Source of the DNA: Pavlovales sp. CCMP2436
Lineage: Eukaryota > Haptophyta > Pavlovophyceae > Pavlovales
DNA: 18,097 bases
Reading direction: 5' to 3'
Assembly (NCBI GenBank): GCA_026770615.1
Contig: MU631417.1
Span: forward strand, 145,693 to 163,789
Shown here in pieces: positions 9,198-17,266 of this stretch. Position numbers and translations under genes: made by a program. The notes under the pieces were generated by a model. The model was not told the DNA's origin, made no database searches, and worked only from the letters and a program-made list of their open reading frames with translations. Position 1 is the stretch's first letter; every line of letters starts with the position of its first letter.

Positions 9198-9869
9198 ATG
9201 CTTGGACAAATTAAAAACCAACGAAATTCATATTTCGGTAGACCTAGTAAAAGTGGTTATTTGTTCAATAGATATATAAATACTGGATCGAATAAATCTA
9301 TATCTCTAGATCATGTTGAGGAAACCCACTATTACAAAATGCTACGATATTCTTAAAAGCTTCCTACAGTGACCCGGATGCTATGGAAAAAATGAAAAAT
9401 ATAGGTTACAATCATGATGTTGATTTATCTAATATAGAGACCAATGTTTAAACTAGAGAAGGGAACGCATTAGTATTACGTAGAGGTAGTTCGAATGCTA
9501 CAGATTTTTTGATTTCAGATGTTTTACTAGCTTTTAAATATTCGGGTTTAGATGCACGTGTATGGTCTGCTAAGAAGATTACTAGACAGACGCAACTAAA
9601 ATATAATACTATCCCTGACCATATTGGTCATAGCTTAGGTCCTTGGTTGTCGGAGATTTCTGCCAATCCTAAGGCTTGGGTTATCACTTATATTTAAAGG
9701 TGCGTCACCTTACCATATGTTTAAAGCTGTGTCTCCTAGGCATTTAGATATACGTACTCGTGGGGATTTGGTTAGTTTAATGTCTAAATTTCAAAACAGT
9801 AATTCGATAACTATAGAAAACAGAGGTAAAGGTTTCTTAGACGCACACAATTTAAATAATCTTGACTAA
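9198..9869 (+). pseudogene. Class 3 lipase-like alpha/beta hydrolase, frameshifted
   Basis: ATG at 9198 begins MLGQIKNQRNSYFGRPSKSG. After a frame change near 9350 the reading is SDPDAMEKMKNIGYNHDVD, then an in-frame TAA (9449-9451), then ALVLRRGSSNATDFLISDV. The nucleophile-elbow motif GHSLG follows (Ser codon 9632-9634), and after a second frame change near 9690 come KGASPYHMF, DIRTRGDLVS (candidate Asp at 9765-9767) and DAHNL (candidate His at 9846-9848), ending at TAA 9867-9869. A Ser-Asp-His triad in this order with 'RG-S/T-x-x-D' upstream matches the class 3 lipase family. Lipase-like proteins occur in some PLVs and large algal viruses, where a role in membrane entry or exit is plausible but unproven. 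It is the only sizeable rightward gene in the virion block and converges on the penton gene. Confidence 0.7.
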
Positions 9870-9888
9870 TCTTTATAAAACATAAAAG

Positions 9889-10657
9889 TTAGAAAGTTAG
9901 CGCGAATGTATTATAAAACGGAAGAGGCGTGAAATTCTCATCGGTCATTTCGATATCAATATAATCGATAGAATTGTTACGCAACGGCTAAGTAATAAAC
10001 GGGCGTTCAAATGGGATTATATCACCATAATTTGCGTTGTTCGCTATCGAGGCTATAATTTTTCTGGACGTCATCAGACTGCTATCATTAGAGTTATTTT
10101 CATAACGATTTGTAGAGCAAATGTAAATTTGTTTTGGGAATAATATATCCCAAGTTCCGAGAGTTTTTGTTGTACCTACATATGGGATTGTTAATGACTG
10201 AATACACATACCTATACGTAGCGCTAATCCCGTCGGTAAAATTGTTAAATCTAGTGATGCGTTTGTATGATCAATAGACATAATCCTTGTGGTAGCAGAG
10301 AAAACAGTAAATGTTAGCGAATTTGGAAAAGATACACCAGTATCAACACGAATAGATGATTTTGAGGACATTGCGGTTGTGATAGCTCCAACATCGGCAT
10401 AATATCCAGAGTCTATAGTAATTGTATAGAGAACTGAAGGGGTTTGTGTCTAAAAAAAATGTTAATGCTTGACTCTCTCCGTATACGTTTGGAAATTGTC
10501 GAGAGAACTGAATATTGTATAGTTGAATGAATAAATCGGATTTAACTGAACGAGAGACGATCGAATTATCGAAGTTCCATCGGAATTTACCGACTGAGGG
10601 ATCACTGATATCACTCGTTTGACTTGATAAAAATAATGGATAGGGTACGTTATCCAT
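9889..10657 (-). pseudogene. Penton-like minor capsid protein of PLV type, one frameshift and one premature stop
   Basis: The start ATG at 10657 begins MDNVPYPLFLSSQTSD and continues with GKFRWNFDN, DLFIQLYNIQFSRQFPNVYG. A frame change near 10430 leads to YTITIDSGYYADVGAITTAM, SFPNSLTFTVFSA, and KQIYICSTNRYENNSND, then IIASIANNANYGDIIPFERP. A TAG at 9988-9990 interrupts, and the same frame continues with NNSIDYIDIEMTDENF to TAA at 9889. The pattern 'F-x-W-N-F', then 'G-Y-Y-A-D', 'Y-I-C-S', and a final I-D-x-I-x-I-E resembles single-jelly-roll minor capsid (penton) proteins of PLVs. Those form the capsid vertices. It follows the unknown gene and the packaging ATPase, as expected in a morphogenesis block. 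Confidence 0.65.
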
Positions 10658-10684
10658 GTCTATTATAAGAGAAGATATTTATTT
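10658..10684 (-). promoter_or_regulatory. Conserved promoter-like motif before the penton gene
   Basis: On the minus strand the sequence ending at the start codon contains AAATATCTTC, then TCTTATAATAGAC directly before ATG. It matches the sequence before the gene starting at 11545 at 24 of 26 positions. The two coding regions that follow are unrelated, so the shared stretch is likely regulatory (inference). Confidence 0.65.
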
Positions 10685-11545
10685 ATTGCGATTATAAATA
10701 TCTGGTTTTTCCAATATATTTTTTTTAATTCTTTTTTAGTTAACGCTATATTTGTTTGAAACATTTTTTGAGATTGATGATATATTTCTATCCGGTAGTG
10801 TTTCAATATTTTTTAAATTTTATTAAAGTTTTTATCAATATAAGTATCTGCTTTCTTTCCGGCAAGTAACGAACTGCGTTTTATTATAAAAGGTTGTTCG
10901 ACTGGTTCTTGGGGGATTGTTGGAAAAAGTTCAGATACATCGCTACGTTTATAATTTTCGATTGATGATATCAAAGATTTTTGAACCGCCGCACGATCAA
11001 GTGGTGGTTTTAAAGCGCGATTTGTTAAAACTGCTCCCTCATCTTTAACGGTTGTTTTCAAAAGATCACGTCGTTATTTTTCTAATTCATTCATTCGACT
11101 ATCATAGTTTGTAGCCAATACATCACTTTATCCATTGAAAGGATTTTTACTTACCATGTTATAGCCCATGTTATAGCCTAATAATGCGGGTCTGACCGCT
11201 TCATTTTCAATACCATTATGACCGACTATATTACCGTAAATTGGGACTTCGTTAATTATTGGTTGTGGCTCTTCAAATCGAACCGGTTTTAGAGCTTCCT
11301 TAAGAAGCCATCGTTCCATCATTGTAGTGACGGGTTCATCTTCGACAGTAAAACCTTTCGCGATATGCTCTAATTGTCATGAGTAACGGCTTCGTGCTCG
11401 ACCAGTATAATATGTTACTATTTTACCAACATATCGACGATTAAATGCGCCTTTGTATGGTTTACCGTTTAGCAGAAAATTGTATTTAGAATTTGGTATC
11501 GTATCTCGTTTCCAACCATGTTGAATTTTCGATAGCTTCGGACAT
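10663..11545 (-). pseudogene. Unrecognised PLV gene, decayed
   Basis: The start ATG at 11545 is preceded by the conserved promoter-like motif and begins MSEAIENS. The reading then moves to another frame: GKPYKGAFNRRYVGKIVTYY, MMERWLLKEALKPVRFEEPQ, and NIVGHNGIENEAVRPALLGY. In that frame there are stops at 11377 (TGA), 11128 (TAA), 11074 (TAA) and 10813 (TAA). Coding-like, Lys/Gln-rich text continues past each, including YDSRMNELEK, SIENYKRSDVSELFP and KELKKIYWKN, ending at 10663. I recognise no domain. Its place between the packaging ATPase and the penton gene suggests a virion or assembly role. Alternatively two adjacent genes were present, with a break near 11128. Confidence 0.5.
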
Positions 11546-11571
11546 GTCTATTATAAGGGTAGATATTTATT
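11546..11571 (-). promoter_or_regulatory. Conserved promoter-like motif before the unknown gene
   Basis: The minus strand reads AATAAATATCTACC then CTTATAATAGAC directly before the ATG at 11545. It differs from the motif before the penton gene at only two of 26 positions. It overlaps the stop codon of the packaging ATPase (11570-11572), so it is conserved despite lying at a gene end. Confidence 0.65.
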
Positions 11572-12353
11572 ATTGTATTGTTAAACGGCTGAATCTATTA
11601 TACACATTTCCGTCTTCATCGATAAACATAAACGCCCGGTCTTTTTTTGTTTGGTCTAGTTCGAATACATGTCTTAAATATACTTCAAAATCTTTGCTAT
11701 TGATATTTACTTCATCTGTTATTGACATAATTTCTTTTTTACTGCTTGGTCTGAATATTATAAAATTATTGATATTTTTTCTAACTGTTAGAGGAAGCTG
11801 TATGTATGATTGTACTACTACCCAAAACGACATACGTAGATTTCTCCTATTACATAAGAATCTTACAAGTGTTCGCTGAAATTCAATATTTTTCATTGAG
11901 GCGGCCATGCCATCCATTATGACTTGGCTCTTTTATTGTTTTTAGCATTGTTTTCTATTTCGTGCTCGACTTCAGTGATCGTATCATAAGTAAGTTCATG
12001 ATATAAACGACTATGATTTATAAACGGTGAATTTTCCATAGACTTAAAAGAGTTTTCGGGTATAAATAACTATACATAATCGTAGACGTTTTAAAAAATT
12101 GGTGGATTTGTCTGCGTCAGAAAAGCCGTTAACATACTCGATTGACCAGATCCCGGGCCACCGCTAAACATTAGGCTATGTGATTTGTTCATACATCCAG
12201 ATAGAGGAGAAGGAATTTGAGGATGGAGTTGATTATCTACATTAAACTTATTAAACTTAGGTATTGTTGATTATCTACATTAAACTTAGGTATTGTTTTG
12301 TTTTTAGGTATTGTTAGCGAAATGTCATTCTTTTCGATCTCTAAAACACTCAT
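11570..12353 (-). pseudogene. A32/FtsK-type DNA packaging ATPase, decayed
   Basis: ATG at 12353 (MSVLEIEKNDISLTIPKNKT) lies 18 bases past the capsid gene's stop. After a 38-bp duplication shifts the frame, the Walker A region reads SLMFSGGPGSGQSSMLTAF, with Gln (codon 12142-12144) where the catalytic Lys is expected. The same frame crosses TAA (12091) and TAG (12070) and continues with FIPENSFKSMENSPFINHS and RLYHELTYDTITEVE to a TAA at 11917. The last frame holds the Walker B region VIMDGMAASMKN (the usual second acidic residue is Gly), the NRRNLRMS arginine segment, VVVQSYIQLPLTVRKN, and a tail to TAA at 11570. These match virion-packaging ATPases of PLVs, virophages and giant viruses in order and overall length (about 260 residues). 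Such enzymes drive genome entry into the capsid. Confidence 0.8.
12230..12296. repeat. 38-bp-offset tandem duplication in the packaging ATPase N-terminus
   Basis: The word tgattatctacattaaactt occurs at 12230 and again at 12268. The word ggtattgtt follows the second copy and a diverged version of the first, and recurs near 12307. The offset of 38 bases is not a multiple of three. The ATPase reading shifts frame here, so the duplication is the likely lesion. Confidence 0.75.
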
Positions 12354-12371
12354 TTAATATATCGTAATGTT

Positions 12372-13621
12372 TTAATTATCATAGCTTAGGAGTCCTTCTG
12401 ATATTGATAGGATTTTATCACACACCACATAAGCGTACATAGTGAGGGCGGAATTGTTAGACGCGATATTTGCTTCGAACAAATTCCTGACGAAGTTGCC
12501 AAGCTTGTACCGTCTAAGACGATATCTTGGTTTTGGAAAGCATCTAGCCCAATCGCCACTGCGAACGTTCATTTTCGTATTGCGATTGAGTCACTGACGA
12601 GGGATTATTCGAAGCATTCAATACACGGAGCGCCTTATACAATTCACTTCACATTTCAACAGTATTGCTTACTGGTATAGAGGGCACTCGATAGCCTCCT
12701 ATGCGCCAACTATATGAATGTCATGCCGGTGCGTGTGAAAGTAGTTCTACTTTTATCGCTTGAGGTAGTAGAATTAGATAACGATGACACCACGATGATA
12801 ACACTCTGGACCGATTTCGCGCGACATGGGATATTCCAAATGAGCGCCCCAGAATTCGCTAACACTGTGGTTGTATAACACAGTACGTCTGTGGCGGGGA
12901 CAGCCATGATACCATTAGGCGTTTTGCTTAAAATGCCCTGTTCTACTGCTGAATCGAGACGAATAACCTCGGATTGGAGTTTAACTAGTTCCATGACCAG
13001 ATTTCCATCGACCAATGGACTTCCTGTCACCCAAGAAAAGATTGGATTGAGTTGAATTTCGATGCGGATATCGTCGTTAAGTAACGATAAAGCAATAGCC
13101 TTGCTACACATACCGGGTCCAAACAGGCCCAGGAGAGGGATTGCGACGTCGATAGTTGACCCAGACGCTGACGCCATCGATCGACCGTTTCTTTTTAATA
13201 CACCTGCTGCTGTTATACCCACGGCATCAGCGCATCCCATCGATGCGAGTGAGGTACGTCTATCACTTTTGCTGCACGTATGATCTAGCAACATGTTACC
13301 GTAGATATGCGCGTCAGTAAGCGAAGATACATGGACCGATCCAAAATAGATATCGATAGATTGGATCGGAGAGTACCCACTGCCGTCGAGAACGTATGCG
13401 GTACTTGCAACAACGGTTGATCGAAGAGTGTATTGAATATAAGTATTATTGGGATTGAAGTATACGCCTGACGATCCACTTGGTAGTTGGAAAATGATAC
13501 GGCCGCGACCGGCATATGACGTGCCAGAAGTCGGTGCCAATGTGATCCTTGTAGCCTCCGCTTTAGATGATGTCGCGATTTTCTTGTCGAATTCGAATGA
13601 TTTGGGTAGGACGGATTCCAT
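12372..13621 (-). pseudogene. PLV-type major capsid protein (double jelly roll), decayed C-terminal half
   Basis: I place the start at ATG 13621 (MESVLPKSFEFDKKIATSSK) because TATTATAA lies just upstream; the longer in-frame start at 13678 would overlap the preceding gene. About 300 codons are then intact: RGRIIFQLPSGSSGVYFNP, NTYIQYTLRST, YSPIQSIDIYFGSVHVSS, VAIPLLGLFGPG and LLNDDIRIEIQLNP. Coding then shifts frame near 12715 to SYSWRIGGYRVPSIPV, meets a TGA (12649-12651) and continues with ELYKALRVLNASN. After further shifts it ends in LTMYAYVVCDKILSISEG at TAA 12372. The WRIGG-Y-x-P-S-x-P-V block followed by a K-A-L helix is characteristic of PLV capsid proteins. The length of about 416 codons is on the short side. 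It is followed at once by the packaging ATPase. Confidence 0.8.
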
Positions 13622-13667
13622 GATTTGTTTTATAATACATGAGATAGAATTTTTTTCTAGAAAATTA

Positions 13668-13867
13668 TTATTTCTCAAAGGATGAACTGAGTTTATTCAT
13701 TACTGCTTTTCGACCGACAGATTTGGCAACTTCTAAAGCTTCTTTTGGCATTTCATCAAGAAAGTCGCTAATTTTTTTTCGCATGTGACTTTTAGAACCA
13801 AAGCCTTGAGCGTCCACCCCAGATTTACCTAAAAAAAATTGATTGATGATGGTTTAAATCTGTACAT
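13668..13867 (-). pseudogene. Small basic protein gene with homopolymer frameshift, unknown function
   Basis: ATG at 13867 begins MYRFKPSSINFF. A shift within a run of eight Ts joins it to GKSGVDAQGFGSKSHMRKK and ISDFLDEMPKEALEVAKSVG, ending in NKLSSSFEK at TAA 13668. The protein would be about 66 residues, basic, with an amphipathic helix-like C-terminus. Its position directly before the major capsid gene suggests a small virion component (inference). No family recognised. Confidence 0.5.
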
Positions 13868-13895
13868 TGTTATATATACATGGCTTAGATTTTTC

Positions 13896-14111
13896 TTAAA
13901 AAATTTCTTCTAAAATTATATATACTTCATCGGGCAACATCGGACATTTTCTAGCAAAATACGAAGCAGTTCCGTGATCGTAATATAGAACGGGAAACTC
14001 TTCTAGAATCTCGTCGATTGTTTTCTCACGGGGAACTTCTACTCGGCTAAAATCTAGAATCGAAAACATCGATAAAACTGTTTCTACGTTATTATTATTT
14101 TCTTGGTCCAT
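13896..14111 (-). CDS. Small intact ORF, unknown function
   Basis: Seventy-one codons start at ATG 14111 (MDQENNNNVETVLSMFSILD) and run to TAA at 13896. The sequence contains EKTIDEILEEFPVLYYDHGT and ends LPDEVYIILEEIF. The protein is acidic and likely helical, with no family recognised. A longer upstream start at 14216 exists, but it would overlap the divergent gene on the plus strand and adds a low-complexity hydrophobic stretch. Its start is only 10 bases from the ATG of that divergent gene. It is one of the few virus-region frames without a lesion. Confidence 0.55.
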   Translation of the reverse strand: MDQENNNNVETVLSMFSILDFSRVEVPREKTIDEILEEFPVLYYDHGTASYFARKCPMLPDEVYIILEEIF

Positions 14112-14121
14112 GATAGTTACA

Positions 14122-14573
14122 ATGAACGAAGAAATGAAGAAGCACATATAATTTTTGATACTATTGATGAAGAAATTGTACCGATAAAAGAAAAATAACC
14201 ACGTTCTGATAAGCAAAAAGAGGCTTTGAAACTGATGATCGAAAACCGTAAAGAACGTGCTATTATTGAACGTGCCAATAGGAAGGAAAAACGTGCTCCG
14301 AAATGGTACAGGGAATTGAATTCACAAGATAAAGAAATACAAGACATGAAAAGCACTATCGAGATGTTAAAAAATCAAATATTGGACGATAAAAAAAGTG
14401 TGGTTGTCGGTGAAAATCATGAAGAAGAACCTGCTAAACGTACAGGTTTACATGACGGATTTTTTTACCATGAACCGCCGATTGTTCGACAATCTCCGTA
14501 TGAAGAGGCAGAAGTCATGTATAATTTTGGTCCAATGGATCGATTGAGTTTATTACGTAATATGTTGTGTTAA
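14122..14573 (+). pseudogene. Charged coiled-coil protein gene with a premature stop, unknown function
   Basis: A probable start at ATG 14122 (MNEEMKKH) is one frame off the main reading, which shows NEEAHIIFDTIDEEIVPIKE, then TAA (14196-14198). The same frame continues with RSDKQKEALKLMIENRKERA, a long charged helix including KEIQDMKSTIEMLKNQI, and a C-terminus with FFYHEPPIVRQSPYEEAE and MDRLSLLRNM, stopping at 14573. The central part looks like a coiled coil. No family recognised. It diverges from the small gene at 13896-14111, with a 10-base shared intergenic space. Confidence 0.55.
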
Positions 14574-14665
14574 ATCTTATAAAATCGTTCTAACTTAAAA
14601 ACAGAATATAGTTCATCAAATTGGTAAGTAATATTTTATTTTTATTTAATTTTCTTTATCAATTA

Positions 14666-14872
14666 TCATAATTTGATACTCGTACATGCATCTTCTTCAT
14701 AATCTTCAAAAACTATATTATAATTAAAATCATTAGACATATCGTTCATCAAATTGATATTTGATATTCTATTAACTTTGAATTTTTGATTGTCAATTAT
14801 CAATTTTAATACTTTAACTGTATAATCGTCCATGTGAGGATCGCTATTATCTTTATCATATTCAAACACCAT
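14666..14872 (-). CDS. Small intact acidic ORF, unknown function
   Basis: Sixty-eight codons run from MVFEYDKDNSDPHMDDYTVK to a TAA, with an acidic C-terminal stretch (VFEDYEEDACTSIKL). It has no recognised domain. The frame is unbroken in a region where nearly all longer genes are broken, although its short length makes survival by chance plausible. The 92-base gap to its left (14574-14665) is AT-rich and shows nothing further. Confidence 0.45.
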   Translation of the reverse strand: MVFEYDKDNSDPHMDDYTVKVLKLIIDNQKFKVNRISNINLMNDMSNDFNYNIVFEDYEEDACTSIKL

Positions 14873-14921
14873 GATTATATTAATATTAGATCATAATATA
14901 ATTTATTTACACATACATCTG

Positions 14922-15204
14922 TCAACTATTTCGAATTGGTTTTTTAGAAATATCGTTGTTATTATAATGTTCGATTAAAAAATCTAAACTATCCCAGTAA
15001 TTATTCCATACTTTCATGACTCGAAACGAAACTCCGTTATATTTTGAATCAATAATATCGTCTACAATCCGTAAAGTTCTCTCATAATTCTTATGGTGAT
15101 CATACAAGAATCATGACATTTGTATCATCATAATCATAATTCGATAAATTAACACACATATCTACGCAAGCACAAACTTTACAAGTCTGTACAAAGTAAC
15201 CCAT
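14922..15204 (-). pseudogene. Small Cys-rich N-terminus protein gene, one frameshift, unknown function
   Basis: ATG at 15204 begins MGYFVQTCKVCACVDMCVNL with a C-x-x-C-x-C-x-x-x-C pattern, followed by SNYDYDDTNVMIL. A one-base shift near 15105 leads to YDHHKNYERTLRIVDDIIDS and WNNYWDSLDFLIEHYNN, ending at 14922. The clustered cysteines might bind metal, but I recognise no family. About 94 residues if joined. It is the first gene beyond the hairpin-rich spacer. Confidence 0.5.
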
Positions 15205-15283
15205 CTTTATATATTTACTTTATATTTTAATCTCATCGACATATCATTTTTGACTTTCCCCCTTTCCTTCCCCGGACCCCATC

Positions 15284-15390
15284 TAAAAGCCCGATATCCT
15301 ATATACTCTATATGGTATACTATAATACGATATTATATTTTTATTTTTTAATAATATATATATTATAGAACATATAAGATCGGGCTTTTA
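15284..15390. repeat. Inverted repeat with 12-bp perfect arms around an AT-rich core
   Basis: taaaagcccgat at 15284-15295 pairs with atcgggctttta at 15379-15390. The intervening 83 bases are almost pure A and T with TATA-like runs. GC-containing arms around an easily melted core could be an origin-like or transcript-end element (inference). Confidence 0.8.
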
Positions 15391-15401
15391 GGTGAAAAAA
15401 A

Positions 15402-15493
15402 GGGTGACACCGGTGACGGCTATGCCTTCTTCCATTGAGAAAAAGAAGTATGAGTTTAAGGGAGGATGGATATAGCCGTCACCGGTGTCATCC
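15402..15493. terminator. Strong hairpin just past the helicase gene
   Basis: Arms of 22 bases (15402-15423 and 15472-15493) pair with a single mismatch that could be a G-U pair. They contain the palindromic core caccggtg and enclose a 48-base loop. The right arm ends eight bases beyond the helicase stop codon at 15501-15503. In mimiviruses, transcript 3' ends fall at such hairpins; applying that here is an inference. Confidence 0.65.
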
Positions 15494-15500
15494 TTTTAGC

Positions 15501-17266
15501 TTAGTTGTCATCATTGTCTGAATTATCTTCGGTTCGTTTTGGTTCCTTTCCAAGTAATTTCACTGATACCTAACATATCAGTTTTAAACGTACCGGCTAC
15601 CATTTTACTGCCCGATTCTTTAGTGAAATCCGAGAATAATGCGCCAGCAGCTACTTTATCATCAGTGTTACCGGTTACGTCATTCTTATCCATAATATAG
15701 CCAAGCACTATATTGGAGTCAGCGATATAAATAATGCTATCGTCTGTGACTTTTTTTAGGGATTACCTCAAATTTGACGAGCAAACTAACATTTATGAAA
15801 TTTTTAATAAGCATTGGGATATATGTGTCACGGATAGCATCAGTACATAATTTCGAAACCATTTCATTATCAAGCTTAGCCTGATATGGGTTTAGTGGAT
15901 CTGGATCTCCTACGAATTCAGTAACCCATTTAACTACACGAACACGTCTACCTGCTCCACCATCTACAGAACTAAGCGGTGGTTTGTTATTACATGCAGA
16001 TTCTACTCGGAAAAATATCGGGAATTCAGTCGCATCCACCCATAACCCCATAACCCACGAGTCTTTAGGACTGCTCTACGTCCATCGGCTAATTTCTTCA
16101 AAAGACCGACTTGTAGCTTATTATCAGCATCGTTTTCTGGTTCGTTAAAGAACACCATGCGGCGACCTTTAGCCGTATACAACTCAGATGTAGCATTAGC
16201 ACCCTTTGGGGCTTTAGTAAACGTTTCAGGATTCATTTCAATTAAGTAATCGCCAAGTACATTTTTAATGACGGCAAATTTAGTAGATTTTGAATTACAT
16301 CCAGAACTGGAATGAATCATAAACGTTTGGACATTTTTCTCACCGTTCAATAGTAAATTATCACTATCCCACATATATTTACTGACATCTGGACCTGGGT
16401 AAATAGTTTTATAATAAATTTCTATCATTTTTTCAACTTCTTCATCAATCTCTTTAGGATATTTATATTTGGTGTTTTTCATAATATAATCACCAGGCTT
16501 AATTTTACGTAATTCTTTACTACGACAATCGAGAACCATGTCACTAAATGCGAACAGATAACCAAAGCTATCAATGCTTTTCTCATAGAAACAGTTCTTC
16601 GAAAAATCAATTTCCCCGATCTCAACGATATTTTGATAAACGGCGTCATATGTAATTTAAGCGCAATTTCTTGAAAGTTCTTAATTTTACTAGCAAAAGC
16701 TTTGACTGTTTCATCGTCTGTTACATTTAAACATTTTAATAAATACTTTATGAAGCAGTTTCTTAATGAACGACTGGAGAATAATAGGGGTTTTACGTTT
16801 GTTCCAAATATTATTAATATCACAATGAAACCAAAGATTAACCTCATCGTCATACACCAGAATGTTCTTAATCATATGTTTACATAACGCCGATAGAGAC
16901 GCGTGAGAACCTTTATCACTAACACAAGCATTAATAAACGATTTATGTTTTTCAATGTATTCATTAACTTATGTCTCATATTTATCGATAATGATACCTA
17001 CCTCATCATCACCACGGTCATCATAATCATCTGGTAAAATTAACGCATTTTCAAATGGTTTATTTTTAAGTTGGACATCAAAGCTAGTTTTTTCTTTAGC
17101 ATTAAGACGGCACTTATCTAAAAATTCGTCATCAATTTCATCATTTTCAATCATTTGAAAGCCATCGAAAATAAGAGACGTTTCATAACCGTCTTTATAC
17201 TTTGGAATAAGCCCGTTATCGATTCAACACACCCGCAAACGCTCCTTTGCGCTTGAATCCCGTCAT
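15501..17266 (-). pseudogene. D5-type SF3 helicase (viral primase-helicase family), decayed
   Basis: ATG at 17266 begins MTGFKRKGAFAGVLN. The reading then passes through several frames: KYKDGYETSLIFDGFQMIEN, a TAA at 16969-16971, KSFINACVSDKGSHASLSAL, LKCLNVTDDETVKAFASKIK, and the D5-N-like segment FSDMVLDCRSKELRKIKPGD. A 160-codon stretch holds the Walker A region SSGCNSKSTKF (Lys codon 16288-16290; family members usually have NGKS), LIEMNPETFTKAP, SELYTAKGRRMVFFNEPEND and KKLADGRRAVLKTRG. Next come NNKPPLSSVDGGAGRRVRVV and a C-terminal region ending in an acidic tail at 15501. Order and spacing match D5-like SF3 helicases, which unwind DNA at viral forks. About 588 codons. No separate primase catalytic domain was recognised. 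At least four frame changes are needed. Confidence 0.8.

Larger units (their letters stand above)
15205..15500. other. Gene-free spacer with two long inverted repeats
   Basis: About 300 bases with no coding frame separate the helicase end from the next gene in the same direction. The stretch holds a pyrimidine-rich segment (near 15254-15275), two separate hairpins described in their own entries, and a strongly AT-rich core. It may be a transcription-end or replication-control region (inference). Confidence 0.6.

Noticed and set aside
13062..13685. Plus-strand frames opposite the capsid gene
   Set aside because: Antisense to the well-supported capsid reading, with no motifs and no promoter-like sequence.
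7485..16971. Gln reassignment of TAA/TAG (as in ciliates and some green algae), because several in-frame stops fit Gln
   Set aside because: The long capsid frame uses only CAA/CAG for Gln, the stop at 7485 aligns with Lys and the TAG at 12070 sits where an aromatic residue is expected; TGA stops and frameshifts occur as well.
2479..17266. Integrase, family B DNA polymerase or adenain-type protease genes, often found in Polintons
   Set aside because: No frame shows their motifs; the only replication gene seen is the SF3 helicase.
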